This document shows, one piece after another, positions 1 through 7,576 of a DNA stretch of 32,715 bases (its first letter is position 1; each line of letters starts with the position of its first letter). Both the position numbers and the translations under genes were made by a program. The notes under the pieces were generated by a model. The model had not been told where the DNA came from. It worked only from the letters and a program-made list of their open reading frames with translations, and did not search any database. Source of the DNA: a virus; IMG/VR virus record IMGVR_UViG_3300035388_000086, positions 1 to 32,715 of that record. One strand, given 5' to 3'.

Positions 1-540
1 ATGTCTAAACGAAATGAAAAAATAGACCCCAATCAAATGGAGTTTGACTGGGATTTTCCCAGCAAATTGGAAAAGGTTCTTCAGGAGAGAGCAGATATCC
101 AGGATCGGGTTATTTTAGGTCCCCCCAAGGCCAAGCAGACAGAGAATGAGTTTGAAGTATGTGTGGTGCTCGCAGCCGGGATCAAGAAGGCGATTGATGA
201 ATCAGAATTGGGCCGTAAGCAAATCCCTGATCTTATTAATGAGTATTTTGGACGAACCGATGATGGAGCGAAAGAAGATGACCCTCTTTGTCGAAATCCA
301 CTGACCCTCCATATGTTAAATAATTATCTTTCAAAGCCTGCCGAATGCCCGATTCCAGCTTATTACCTGTTTGCCATTCATCATATCACAGAATCATTAG
401 AACCTGCCAAAGTATTTGTGGAAGCTGAAGGTGCCAAGATTGCCACCGGTGGAGAGATCAGACAGATGGCTATAGGTAAGCTTGAAGAGCATCTTGTTGA
501 GATTAAGAAATTAAAAAAAGAACTTAAAGGAAGGCGATAA
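1..540 (+). CDS. Early-region protein of unknown function (possible regulator)
   Basis: A 179-residue protein that I do not recognise with confidence. The middle (about residues 55-145) is helical and looks like a class of small phage early regulators, in which a helical DNA-binding-like segment (here around AIDESELGRKQIPDLI) is followed by a segment on substrate-like loops and a predicted helix near 'YYLFAIHHITESL'. The C-terminus (about 155-179) is a charged, lysine/glutamate-rich helix likely to form a coiled coil. It lies directly before the cysteine-cluster gene and the transposase, and its stop codon overlaps the next start by one base, so it belongs to the early operon. The window begins exactly at this ATG, so its ribosome-binding site and true start cannot be checked. 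The regulator idea is inference from position and a weak motif impression. Confidence 0.55.
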   Translation: MSKRNEKIDPNQMEFDWDFPSKLEKVLQERADIQDRVILGPPKAKQTENEFEVCVVLAAGIKKAIDESELGRKQIPDLINEYFGRTDDGAKEDDPLCRNPLTLHMLNNYLSKPAECPIPAYYLFAIHHITESLEPAKVFVEAEGAKIATGGEIRQMAIGKLEEHLVEIKKLKKELKGRR

Positions 541-1391
541 TGGCTGAAACACTGGTTGAATTAATTCAGGAAGGCAAGGATATCACCGAACACCTTCTGG
601 ATTCGCAAAAAGAGCGGCTTGAGGTCTGTGAAATCATTATCCACAAAGGTCTTCATACTTTTCTGGAAGTGGGACAAGCCCTGGCTGAGATTAGGGATGA
701 CAGGCTTTATAGAGAGACACACCTGACTTTTGAAAAATATTGTAAAGAGGTCTGGGATCTAAGCAAAGGTTATGCAAACCAGCAAATAGGTGGGTATCAA
801 ACGGTTTCGCTTTTGGAATCTAAAATGGCTGCAATTGCAGCCATTTCTAAAACATCCTCCGAAGAAACCCCGGACCAAGAAAAAAAATGCACGGATTGTG
901 GGTTTCGGGAAGCCCTGGCTAACAAGACCAAAGGCGTTAAGATTCCCGGGGAGCCCGGCAAATGTACCCGGCCTGAAGGCTTGTGTGAAAAGCATTCCCA
1001 ACCTGTAGACTCCCCTGATCGACAAAAAATCATCCTGCCCATAAATGAAGCTCAGACCCGGCCCCTGACAAAACTCAGCCCGGACGATCAGGTCAAAGCC
1101 TGGATGCTGGTTCTGGAAAAATTGAACCAGGACCCCAAGGCAAAGTTGACATCAGGCTTTATCAATAAGACGGTTAAAGAAATCAAAGGAGAAGTGGTCA
1201 GGGAGAAAATCAAACAGACCAAGAGTGATGTGGATAACACATCCCTGGTCAATAACATGTTTAAAAAACAGTTCCAGGTGATGCTGGATATTGTGTCAGA
1301 AGAACGGAATAATGGCTGGAAAACCATTAAACGGGCCGAGGCTGCCAAGCATATCAAGGCCCTTCTTAAAATAGTTGAAAATGATGATTAG
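540..1391 (+). CDS. Early protein with a Cys4/His cluster, unknown function
   Basis: A 283-residue protein starting at an ATG that overlaps the preceding TAA by one base, with a good Shine-Dalgarno (AAGGAAGG) upstream. Residues about 35-85 contain a pattern (LEVGQALAEIRDDRLYRE, then a 'TFEKYCKEVW' stretch) seen in many phage and ParB-associated DNA-binding proteins. The centre holds a probable metal site: C117-x2-C120, C142, C149-x2-H152. The C-terminal third is rich in lysine and glutamate and contains a repeated 'VKEIKGEVVREKIKQ' style helix. It sits between the first gene and the transposase, where Mu-like phages carry early regulatory or transposition accessory genes. A role in DNA binding is inference; I can name no characterised homologue. 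Confidence 0.6.
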   Translation: MAETLVELIQEGKDITEHLLDSQKERLEVCEIIIHKGLHTFLEVGQALAEIRDDRLYRETHLTFEKYCKEVWDLSKGYANQQIGGYQTVSLLESKMAAIAAISKTSSEETPDQEKKCTDCGFREALANKTKGVKIPGEPGKCTRPEGLCEKHSQPVDSPDRQKIILPINEAQTRPLTKLSPDDQVKAWMLVLEKLNQDPKAKLTSGFINKTVKEIKGEVVREKIKQTKSDVDNTSLVNNMFKKQFQVMLDIVSEERNNGWKTIKRAEAAKHIKALLKIVENDD

Positions 1392-1400
1392 GAGGAGAAA

Positions 1401-3545
1401 ATGACCGCATTAGTAGCAGAATCGCAGGTTGCAGAATCCATGAACATCGGGACAAAGGCCGTCAGGTTGAAAGCGATGGAGGATAACTGGCCGGTGATGA
1501 AAAAACAAAAACAGGGTGGGAGTGAGTTGTTTTTTATCCGGGATCTTTTACCAGTGAAGATCCAGGCCGGTTTGGTGATCCGAGATTCTGTGACAGGTAA
1601 TGCCGGTTTTCCTGCCGTTATCCATGACACACCGGTGCCCAAGCGATCGAACAAAATCGGCCTGGCCAAGTACAACCTGGTCCATGCCTTCCGGATTTCT
1701 AAAGAACAGGCAGGATGGGGGAAAAAGGGTCAGGCCGCAAAGGCGTTTCTTTTTGCCTACAATGCCGGGTTACTGCTGCCAAAAATTTATGCAGTTGTGG
1801 GTGAGATCCAGGAGAAGAGCATTGAGGCTCTGGATAAAAAGCTACGGAACAATGATGATAATTACCTGGCACTTTGCGATGGCCGGGGGGGATGGAAGAT
1901 GCACGGCACAAATAAATACAAGGGCCGGAAGTTGTCTGAAGCGGCCAAGGCCGTTTTCCTAAAATGCTACCTGCATGGTGCCAGACCGAGTGTGATCATG
2001 GCAATAAAGATGGCGAGGCTCACCATGGAAGAAAAAGGGATGCCGGAAAATGTGGCTGACAGCACATTCCGGCGCTGGCTAAAGGATTATGAAAAATACA
2101 ATGCCGGGGTTATCTGCCTGGCAAGGGATGGAATGAAAATGTATCAGGACAAGTATGGTCCTTATATTACAAGGGATGCCAGTTTGTTGAAAGTGGGTCA
2201 ATGCCTGGTTGCAGACGGCAAAACCTTGAATTTTAAAATCATTCATCCCGAGACTGGGATGCCATGCAGGATGACTTTAATTGTCTTTTTTGACTGGGCA
2301 TCACGGTATCCATGCGGGTGGCATATTATGCCGTCAGAGGATCAGTACGGTATCTTGAGTGCGTTTAGAAATGCGGCTCAAGCCCTGGGCAAATATCCTG
2401 ATGCTGTATATCTCGACAATGGGCGAGCGTTTAAGTCTAAGCTTTTCACAAAAACTGATCCTGATTTTTCAGAAATGACAGGGTTATACGCCAGGGTGGG
2501 AACGGCTGTGATGTTTGCCAAGCCCTACAATGGCCGAGCCAAGGTTGTTGAGCGATTTTTCAAGACCTTTCAGGGTCAGCTTGAATTCATGATGCCCTCT
2601 TATTGCGGTGATTCCATCCAGACAAAACCGCCCTGGATGCACAGGAATGAAAAATTCCAAAAGGCCTGGCATGAAGCCCGGACCCAAAACTGGGTGCCAA
2701 ATATTCGTGAAGCTGCCTTGATAATTGATCGGTATTTTCAATGGTATGGACAACAACCCCATGCAGATCTGCCTGCTCCTCCTGCTGATATTTTCCTGCC
2801 CAACCGGGGACCGGGTATTGATCCGATACAGCTTAATTATGATTTTTTGTTGCGAAAAGAGGTTTTACCACACCATTGCCGGGTAAGATTATGGAAGATT
2901 GATTATGAATCCGACTGCCTTCATAACTTGAGCAGCAAGGAACCCATATGGGCAGCAGTTGACACCGCAGATTTAAGAAAAATATGGTGCTATACGAAGG
3001 ACGGTATCTATCTTGGAGAAGCCTTTCCGGTTCAAGCATGCCATCCCTTGGCCCGATTGTTTGGCGATCAGGTTGCCCTTGATCATGTCATATCTGAAAA
3101 CAAACGCCAGGCCCGCCTTGCCAAGAATACAAAGAAGCAACTGGAAGACATAGGCATTGACAAGAATGCCCAGGACAGCCTGAATATTCTGTCATTTTCG
3201 GCCAATAGAGAGAAAACACCTATCCTGCCATCCCCCGGTAAGACAAGTAAAAATCAAACGTCAGGGGTTTCACAAGAGAAGCTTTCTGACAAAGAGACCA
3301 AACGGCTTGAGTTGATTACAAAAAAAGCTGAGGCGGAAAATGAGGTTGAGGTTGATATCCCCCGCCCTAAATATTGGGCATCCGGCCTGGAACATTATGA
3401 ATGGGTTTTCAGGTTGATTCATGAGCATGGCCGGGAACCCGAGAGAGTGGATGGAATATTCATGGAACAATTTGAATCCCTTCCGGAGTTTGAGACTTAC
3501 CGGCAGCGGTTTGAAGATTTAAAAATGGTCTTTGACCTTAATTAA
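1401..3545 (+). CDS. MuA-type DDE transposase
   Basis: This is the 714-residue transposase that joins phage ends to target DNA during integration and replicative transposition. Residues about 1-65 match the N-terminal Mu-type helix-turn-helix that binds end or enhancer sites. The central rve/RNase H-like core shows the catalytic triad D272 (in VADGKT), D339 (in YLDNGR) and E384 (in VVERFF), spaced 67 and 45 residues; MuA uses D269, D336 and E392. A beta-barrel-like region follows, and the C-terminal part (about 560-714) is charged, as in the MuA segment that contacts MuB. The ATG has a strong ribosome-binding site (AGGAGGAG). The MuB-like ATPase gene follows after 11 bases, as in Mu. All catalytic residues are present, so it should be active. 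Confidence 0.96.
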   Translation: MTALVAESQVAESMNIGTKAVRLKAMEDNWPVMKKQKQGGSELFFIRDLLPVKIQAGLVIRDSVTGNAGFPAVIHDTPVPKRSNKIGLAKYNLVHAFRISKEQAGWGKKGQAAKAFLFAYNAGLLLPKIYAVVGEIQEKSIEALDKKLRNNDDNYLALCDGRGGWKMHGTNKYKGRKLSEAAKAVFLKCYLHGARPSVIMAIKMARLTMEEKGMPENVADSTFRRWLKDYEKYNAGVICLARDGMKMYQDKYGPYITRDASLLKVGQCLVADGKTLNFKIIHPETGMPCRMTLIVFFDWASRYPCGWHIMPSEDQYGILSAFRNAAQALGKYPDAVYLDNGRAFKSKLFTKTDPDFSEMTGLYARVGTAVMFAKPYNGRAKVVERFFKTFQGQLEFMMPSYCGDSIQTKPPWMHRNEKFQKAWHEARTQNWVPNIREAALIIDRYFQWYGQQPHADLPAPPADIFLPNRGPGIDPIQLNYDFLLRKEVLPHHCRVRLWKIDYESDCLHNLSSKEPIWAAVDTADLRKIWCYTKDGIYLGEAFPVQACHPLARLFGDQVALDHVISENKRQARLAKNTKKQLEDIGIDKNAQDSLNILSFSANREKTPILPSPGKTSKNQTSGVSQEKLSDKETKRLELITKKAEAENEVEVDIPRPKYWASGLEHYEWVFRLIHEHGREPERVDGIFMEQFESLPEFETYRQRFEDLKMVFDLN

Positions 3546-3556
3546 AAGGAGATTGC

Positions 3557-4279
3557 ATGAAAAACACATTTATTGAAACCAGCCGGGTAACGGCATTCTG
3601 GACCGCAGTAAAAGCGGTGTCGGACATGGAAAAAGGCCATCCGGGTATGATGCTGGCCTGGGGATATGCCGGACGCGGGAAAACAGAGTGTGCCAGGACC
3701 TATGCCATCAGGAATAAAAATGCTGTTTATATCCGGGTTTTTGAGGACTGGACACCCAAGGCGATGTTATCGAGCATCTGCGAAGGGTTGAACGGGATGA
3801 GGCCCGGGCAGACCCATATTGCCAAACGCATTATCATTGAAGAGGTGGATAATAGCGACAGAATCCTCCTTATTGATGAGGCGGACCGGCTGACTGTCAA
3901 AAACATTGAGCATTTACGCGATATCCATGATGAAACGGCATGCCCCATTGTCCTGATCGGTGAGCCCAGTATCTATGCCCAGATAAAATCACGGACAAGA
4001 ATCTGGCGGCGCTTCACCCAGGCGGTTGAGTTTGGACCGCTGCTGGATGAAGATGTCATCCTTTTCGGCCTTAAAAACTGCGATATCAAAATCGTCCCGG
4101 AAGCTGCCAGGGCTCTGAAGAGTAAAAGCAAGGGCAGCTTCGGGTTTTTGATTCATTATATGTCCAGGTTAGAGGGAATTGCCAAATCCAACCAGATAAA
4201 AGAAATCTCTCTGGATATCGTCAATGACCTGCCGGACGATCTGCTTCCAAAACCAAAGTCAGAAAGGTTCTTAAAATGA
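3557..4279 (+). CDS. MuB-type AAA+ ATPase, target-DNA activator
   Basis: A 240-residue ATPase. In Mu, MuB polymerises on DNA in an ATP-dependent way, chooses target sites, stimulates the MuA transposase and gives target immunity. The sequence shows Walker A at residues 36-43 (GYAGRGKT), Walker B at 103-108 (ILLIDE, acidic pair D107/E108) and an arginine-rich segment after it that could supply sensor/finger residues (around RTRIWRRF). MuB of Mu is about 312 residues; this one is shorter because it lacks the N-terminal helix-turn-helix extension. It follows the transposase by 11 bases with the ribosome-binding site AAAGGAG, and its end overlaps the next gene by four bases (ATGA), so the genes are translationally coupled. 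Function by family and position is well supported. Confidence 0.93.
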   Translation: MKNTFIETSRVTAFWTAVKAVSDMEKGHPGMMLAWGYAGRGKTECARTYAIRNKNAVYIRVFEDWTPKAMLSSICEGLNGMRPGQTHIAKRIIIEEVDNSDRILLIDEADRLTVKNIEHLRDIHDETACPIVLIGEPSIYAQIKSRTRIWRRFTQAVEFGPLLDEDVILFGLKNCDIKIVPEAARALKSKSKGSFGFLIHYMSRLEGIAKSNQIKEISLDIVNDLPDDLLPKPKSERFLK

Positions 4280-4914
4280 AAAAAATGACACTTCTTCATC
4301 GTGCCATGGTGGTAAACCGGCTGTTCTCATATGCCACACTGGAACGTCAGGCCGGGTTGAGTCGTTCCTTCATCTTCCAGAACCTTAAGGCCTATGAAAG
4401 TGATTGCCTTATTAAACGGGCAGGACTTGGCACTAAGCAAGAAAAGCTTTGGCGATTGACCCAGAAAGGGAAACGGCAGTTTGATCCTAAATTTCCGACA
4501 GTCAGCTTTCAGGCCTTTGGACATCCTGCAAAAAATAACGATGTAGACAAGACCGTGCGTATGAAATTTAAGAATGCCCCCAGGGGGCTGATGGATCGGA
4601 AGGGCAAAGAATTTCCAGAAACCAAGCTGTGGAAAGCAATCCGGGAATTGGGCAAGTTTCGCATGACAGAACTGGTTAATATGAAGCTGGTTAATAAAAC
4701 AACCACATACCAGTATTGTGCGGCACTTGTCCGGGCGGGTTTCCTCCGAAAAGAACATAAAAAACTGGTAAGCAATCAATGTGTTTATACCGTGGCCAGG
4801 GTGACCGGAGATATCGCACCTGTTATCGGACGGGCGCTGTATTTGTATGACCCCAATACGGATCAGTTATGGGACGATATCCCGGCTCGTTTGGATATCA
4901 AAAAAACAATTTGA
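4276..4914 (+). CDS. Winged-helix DNA-binding-like protein next to MuB
   Basis: A 212-residue protein coupled to the MuB-like gene through an ATGA overlap. Residues about 15-65 look like a winged helix: a helix-turn-helix (LERQAGLSRSFIFQNLKAY) followed by a wing (KLWRLTQKGKRQF). A second similar unit seems to lie at about 110-170 (LGKFRMTELVNMKLVNKTTTYQYCAALVRAGFLRK, read as helix-turn-helix, followed by a hydrophobic wing). Two tandem winged helices are typical of transcription regulators or DNA-end binding proteins. The MuB here has lost the N-terminal helix-turn-helix found in Mu, so this partner might supply DNA binding; that is speculation. In Mu the corresponding region carries kil and gam-type genes, and I see no Gam homologue here. 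Confidence 0.7.
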   Translation: MKKMTLLHRAMVVNRLFSYATLERQAGLSRSFIFQNLKAYESDCLIKRAGLGTKQEKLWRLTQKGKRQFDPKFPTVSFQAFGHPAKNNDVDKTVRMKFKNAPRGLMDRKGKEFPETKLWKAIRELGKFRMTELVNMKLVNKTTTYQYCAALVRAGFLRKEHKKLVSNQCVYTVARVTGDIAPVIGRALYLYDPNTDQLWDDIPARLDIKKTI

Positions 4915-4933
4915 AGCGAATAATCCATAAAGA

Positions 4934-5032
4934 ATGGCCTGGAAGATGCTCGAACATCTTCACAGGCCCAAACAGCAACATGAAACGGGTTGCATTGATA
5001 ATGTTAGCCACCATGGCTGGCTTTGTCAATAA
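4934..5032 (+). CDS. Possible 32-residue small ORF
   Basis: An ATG-initiated 33-codon frame fills the 128-base gap between two early genes and ends with a TAA that overlaps the Shine-Dalgarno of the next gene, as translationally coupled genes often do. The product would be rich in histidine (HLH, HHGW) with two cysteines near the C-terminus. The ribosome-binding site is weak (AAAGA, close to the ATG), and a second in-frame ATG lies at 4946. An alternative is that this stretch is simply untranslated, or that the longer frame through it (upstream ATGs at 4869 and 4980) is used for the next gene. Low confidence. Confidence 0.2.
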   Translation: MAWKMLEHLHRPKQQHETGCIDNVSHHGWLCQ

Positions 5033-5042
5033 AGGAGAAAGG

Positions 5043-5330
5043 ATGAAACACAGAATTACCACAGGGATTTTTAGTCCAAGCAAAGGGAAACCCCTATCGT
5101 TTATGGTGGTCATGATCTGTCCAGATGCTACATGCGCACACGTATGGGAAGCATCATGCATCAGCACCCCTTGCCCCAGGTGTGGTAACAGGGATGTTGT
5201 CCCAGCCAGTAAGTGGAATCTTGACGAACAGGCAATCTTAAAGATGGGGAAGTTACCTGAATATCTTCCTTACAATAGCGGGCGGCCAGATCTGCGTGTT
5301 ATCCAGGGAGGGAAGGAATATGGCAAATAA
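5043..5330 (+). CDS. Small zinc-ribbon protein, early operon
   Basis: A 95-residue protein. I chose the ATG at 5043 because AAAGGAGAAAGG lies directly before it; longer in-frame starts at 4869 and 4980 have no comparable ribosome-binding site, and 4869 lies inside the preceding gene. Four cysteines, C26-x4-C31 and C44-x2-C47 (CPRCGN), form a zinc-ribbon-like pair of knuckles. The remainder is polar with no membrane segment. It begins a run of three small cysteine-rich genes between the replication genes and the GemA-like gene. The function is unknown. Its last bases overlap the next gene by 11. Confidence 0.65.
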   Translation: MKHRITTGIFSPSKGKPLSFMVVMICPDATCAHVWEASCISTPCPRCGNRDVVPASKWNLDEQAILKMGKLPEYLPYNSGRPDLRVIQGGKEYGK

Positions 5331-5760
5331 ATTGCGCGCATACTGGCTCAAACGACTGGAAAAAGAGAACGTAAAAAGGAGCCTTCAGGGGGCTACAAGT
5401 CGTTCTTTCGCTGGGAGGGTTGCTTTATCTTTTATCACGAGAACAGAAGTCCTGCCGGAAAAATACGATCAATGCAAGATTAAAACCGGCGGCGCCTATC
5501 TCGAAGTATACACAGACGGCTCTTTTTTTGATGATTATTTGAAAATCATCATTGCCGGATATGATTTAGAAATCAACGCCTGGTTTGAGGATGATGCCGG
5601 GATTAAGTTGTGTGAGATAGTGGGTCCAATTTCCGTAAGATACGAAGCGGATGGTTTGCCTGACCCAACTGGAATCCACTGCGTTGGCAGAAACGTAGTA
5701 TGCCGCGGGCGATGTACGTGTGAAGGGTGTTCGGCAAACAAGGAACAGGTGACAGCATGA
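5320..5760 (+). CDS. Small early protein with cysteine-rich tail
   Basis: A 146-residue protein of unknown function. The start at 5320 is preferred over 5296 because GGGAGGGAAGG precedes it at good distance. The N-terminus is basic (about residues 1-35, many Lys/Arg). The middle (about 45-115) is predicted beta-rich with acidic patches (FEDDAGIKLCEIVGPI). The last 25 residues carry a cysteine cluster, HCVGRNVVCRGRCTCEGC, which could bind a metal ion. Four bases (ATGA) are shared with the next gene. No characterised family comes to mind. Its neighbours suggest a role in early takeover of the host or in regulation, but nothing in the sequence proves that. Confidence 0.6.
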   Translation: MANKLRAYWLKRLEKENVKRSLQGATSRSFAGRVALSFITRTEVLPEKYDQCKIKTGGAYLEVYTDGSFFDDYLKIIIAGYDLEINAWFEDDAGIKLCEIVGPISVRYEADGLPDPTGIHCVGRNVVCRGRCTCEGCSANKEQVTA

Positions 5761-5999
5761 ATAATGCAACTTGTATTTCCGACGCTGAATACCAGAAAAA
5801 TATTGATTGGGCCTCCAAGTCTTACGGGGAGGCCGCGAGAAGCGGAATCGTTACTTGTCGTGGTTGCGATAATCCTTTCCCATTAATCAAAGTTTTTCGC
5901 TGTTACCATTGCGGATCCTATTTTTGTCCGGCCTGTGCAAGGAATCATTTTGGTTCCCGTGAGGGTCAGATGTTTGAAAAACAGGAGGGAATCATATGA
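5757..5999 (+). CDS. Small treble-clef/RING-like zinc finger protein
   Basis: An 80-residue protein whose start overlaps the previous stop (ATGA); an in-frame ATG at 5727 lies inside the previous gene and lacks a clear ribosome-binding site. The C-terminal half carries three CxxC knuckles, C34-C37, C49-C52 and C57-C60, plus H64. That spacing resembles compact cross-brace or B-box/FYVE-like zinc folds, which usually mediate protein contacts. The N-terminal 30 residues are helical. The gene is coupled by ATGA to the GemA-like gene. Three-knuckle proteins of this size are uncommon in Mu-like early regions. Function unknown. Confidence 0.62.
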   Translation: MNNATCISDAEYQKNIDWASKSYGEAARSGIVTCRGCDNPFPLIKVFRCYHCGSYFCPACARNHFGSREGQMFEKQEGII

Positions 6000-6418
6000 A
6001 CAGAAATCAGTTGGCTATTATCCACATAGCAAAAAAGCAAGTTGCTATGACTGATGAGGAATACCGGGATCTGCTCGGGAGCGTGGGAGTGGAATCATCA
6101 AAAAATCTGAATAATAAGACATTTTCAATCGTAATAAATCACTTCGAACAACTGGGCTTTAAGACAAAATCAAAGACTCGGGCAAAGCGCAAAGTCAACA
6201 ATCTGCCCAACCGGAAACAGCCCCTTATGAAAAAGCTTGAGGCAATCATCTTGGATATGGACAAGTCCTGGGCGTATGTGGATAGCATTGCCAAAAGTCG
6301 TTTTAATGTAGAAACTACCCAGTGGTTGGAAGTTCAGGAACTCCAAAAACTGGTCCAGATGATGGTGATTTATCAGAAACGTCAGCAGAAAAAAGAAATG
6401 AGGAGAATGGTTAAATGA
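5996..6418 (+). CDS. GemA/gp16-like Mu early protein (DUF1018)
   Basis: A 140-residue protein of the Mu gp16/GemA family. The recognisable part is the N-terminus: an IHIAKKQ stretch, then 'MTDEEYRDLL' and a 'FSIVINHFEQLGFK' helix, as in other Mu-like gp16 proteins. In Mu, GemA modulates expression of host genes and affects DNA supercoiling and the decision between host replication and phage growth; how it does so is poorly known. The C-terminal half (about residues 75-140) is helical and basic. It has a good ribosome-binding site (AGGAGGG) and is coupled at both ends by ATGA overlaps, so it lies in the middle of a tightly packed early operon. Confidence 0.85.
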   Translation: MNRNQLAIIHIAKKQVAMTDEEYRDLLGSVGVESSKNLNNKTFSIVINHFEQLGFKTKSKTRAKRKVNNLPNRKQPLMKKLEAIILDMDKSWAYVDSIAKSRFNVETTQWLEVQELQKLVQMMVIYQKRQQKKEMRRMVK

Positions 6419-7029
6419 ATACTTTAAATCGTGATGAATTCATGGTGAATGGTGTGGGGCATCTGGTGCCCATCAGCATGGTGGAAGAAATCGACAAGCT
6501 CAGGGATGACGTTGTCCGAAATTTGTTTGGCGATGCTGAAAAGCTCCAGGATGCAATGATCCAGTTCAAAAAGAAAGCCTACAGTGAAGTGGCTGCCTTT
6601 GTCGCTCTGTCAGCCGCTGAATACGGTAAGGAATACGGCGGGAAAAAGGGAAATCTCAAGTTTTGCAGCTATGACCATAGCCTTATGATTCAGGTGCAGA
6701 TCAGTGAACACATGACCTGCGATGAACGGCTCCAGGTTGCCAAAGAGATCATTGACGGATGTTTTGAACGGTGGACAAAGGACGGCAAGGATGAAATTAA
6801 AACCGTCATAAATGAAGCATTTACTGTGAATAAGGAAGGGCATATCAATATTCGCCAGATCCTTGGCTTGAGGAGATATGCCATTAAAGACCCGGACTGG
6901 CTCAAGGCCATGAAAATGATATCAGACAGCCTCCAGGTGTCTGGCTCAAAGTCCTATTTCAGGGTCTACAAACGGACCGGGCCGGAAGGTAAGTATGTCA
7001 ATATCCCCTTGGATTTTGCGTCTTTGTAA
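6415..7029 (+). CDS. DUF3164 family Mu-like early protein
   Basis: A 204-residue protein that matches the DUF3164 family of Mu-like prophages (sometimes misnamed a sulfate transporter in databases). Visible family features are the opening 'GHLVPISMVEEIDKLRDD', the central 'LKFCSYDHSLMIQVQISEH' strand-rich part, and the 'INIRQILGLRRYAIKDPDW' helix followed by a short basic C-terminus. There is no signal peptide or membrane segment, so it acts in the cytoplasm. Family members sit in early operons near GemA; the biochemical role is not known. It starts with an ATGA overlap on the previous gene. Confidence 0.85.
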   Translation: MNTLNRDEFMVNGVGHLVPISMVEEIDKLRDDVVRNLFGDAEKLQDAMIQFKKKAYSEVAAFVALSAAEYGKEYGGKKGNLKFCSYDHSLMIQVQISEHMTCDERLQVAKEIIDGCFERWTKDGKDEIKTVINEAFTVNKEGHINIRQILGLRRYAIKDPDWLKAMKMISDSLQVSGSKSYFRVYKRTGPEGKYVNIPLDFASL

Positions 7030-7041
7030 GGAGTAATCCCT

Positions 7042-7254
7042 ATGGCACAAGAACAAGCTCTAATAAAACAGATTGAAGGCCTCCTGACTGCCTATGAAGC
7101 GCTTTTTCTGGCAACCAGGACCGCCTTGGAAATGGCTGAGCCGGTTGATGATATGGAAAGCTACATCCATCCGGAAGTTCTGGAGGAGCTGGATGCGGCG
7201 TATCAAAAAGTCTACCGGCAGCGGCAAAAAAAAGGGAACAATCATGAAGATTGA
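7042..7254 (+). CDS. Small helical early protein, unknown
   Basis: A 70-residue acidic, mostly helical protein behind a clear ribosome-binding site (AAGGAG, 10 bases before the ATG). I recognise no domain. The middle (LFLATRTALEMAEPVDDMESYI) suggests an amphipathic helix followed by an acidic turn; the C-terminus is basic. It overlaps the next gene by 11 bases. It lies between the DUF3164 gene and the activator gene, a stretch that varies among Mu-like phages. Confidence 0.6.
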   Translation: MAQEQALIKQIEGLLTAYEALFLATRTALEMAEPVDDMESYIHPEVLEELDAAYQKVYRQRQKKGNNHED

Positions 7255-7576
7255 AACCAAACTACTGTCCAAAGGAGTTCTGGCGCGCATTGTGGATCAC
7301 TTCAGACCCATTCCACTTACGGATGATGTCCTTGCTAAAGTATTGTGTTTTGAAATGTGTATTGAAGTGAAAAAGATCCCCGGCAAGCAGGAGAAGCTTG
7401 AAAAAAAAATCAAGGCCATGCGGGTGACATTCAGATCTTCGCAAAAAAGGATCGACGCCTACAACAAATTGACCGAACAATACAACCGTATAGGGAATCG
7501 TGGCAGGAGCCTTTTGAAATCAATTGAAGAAATTGAAACCGAATATCCTGATCTGAAAAAAGGAGATACCACATGA
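7244..7576 (+). CDS. Small coiled-coil early protein, unknown
   Basis: A 110-residue basic protein. The start at 7244 is preferred because AAAAAAAGGGAAC lies before it; upstream in-frame ATGs fall inside the preceding gene. Residues about 40-75 and 85-105 form long charged helices (heptad-like Lys/Glu), so an oligomer or coiled coil is likely. No recognised family. It ends in an ATGA overlap with the activator gene that follows, so both are translated together. Confidence 0.62.
   Translation: MKIETKLLSKGVLARIVDHFRPIPLTDDVLAKVLCFEMCIEVKKIPGKQEKLEKKIKAMRVTFRSSQKRIDAYNKLTEQYNRIGNRGRSLLKSIEEIETEYPDLKKGDTT

Noticed and set aside
4869-5042. Longer N-terminus of the first zinc-ribbon gene
   Set aside because: The extended start overlaps the preceding gene in another frame and lacks a ribosome-binding site, while AAAGGAGAAAGG precedes the ATG at 5043.
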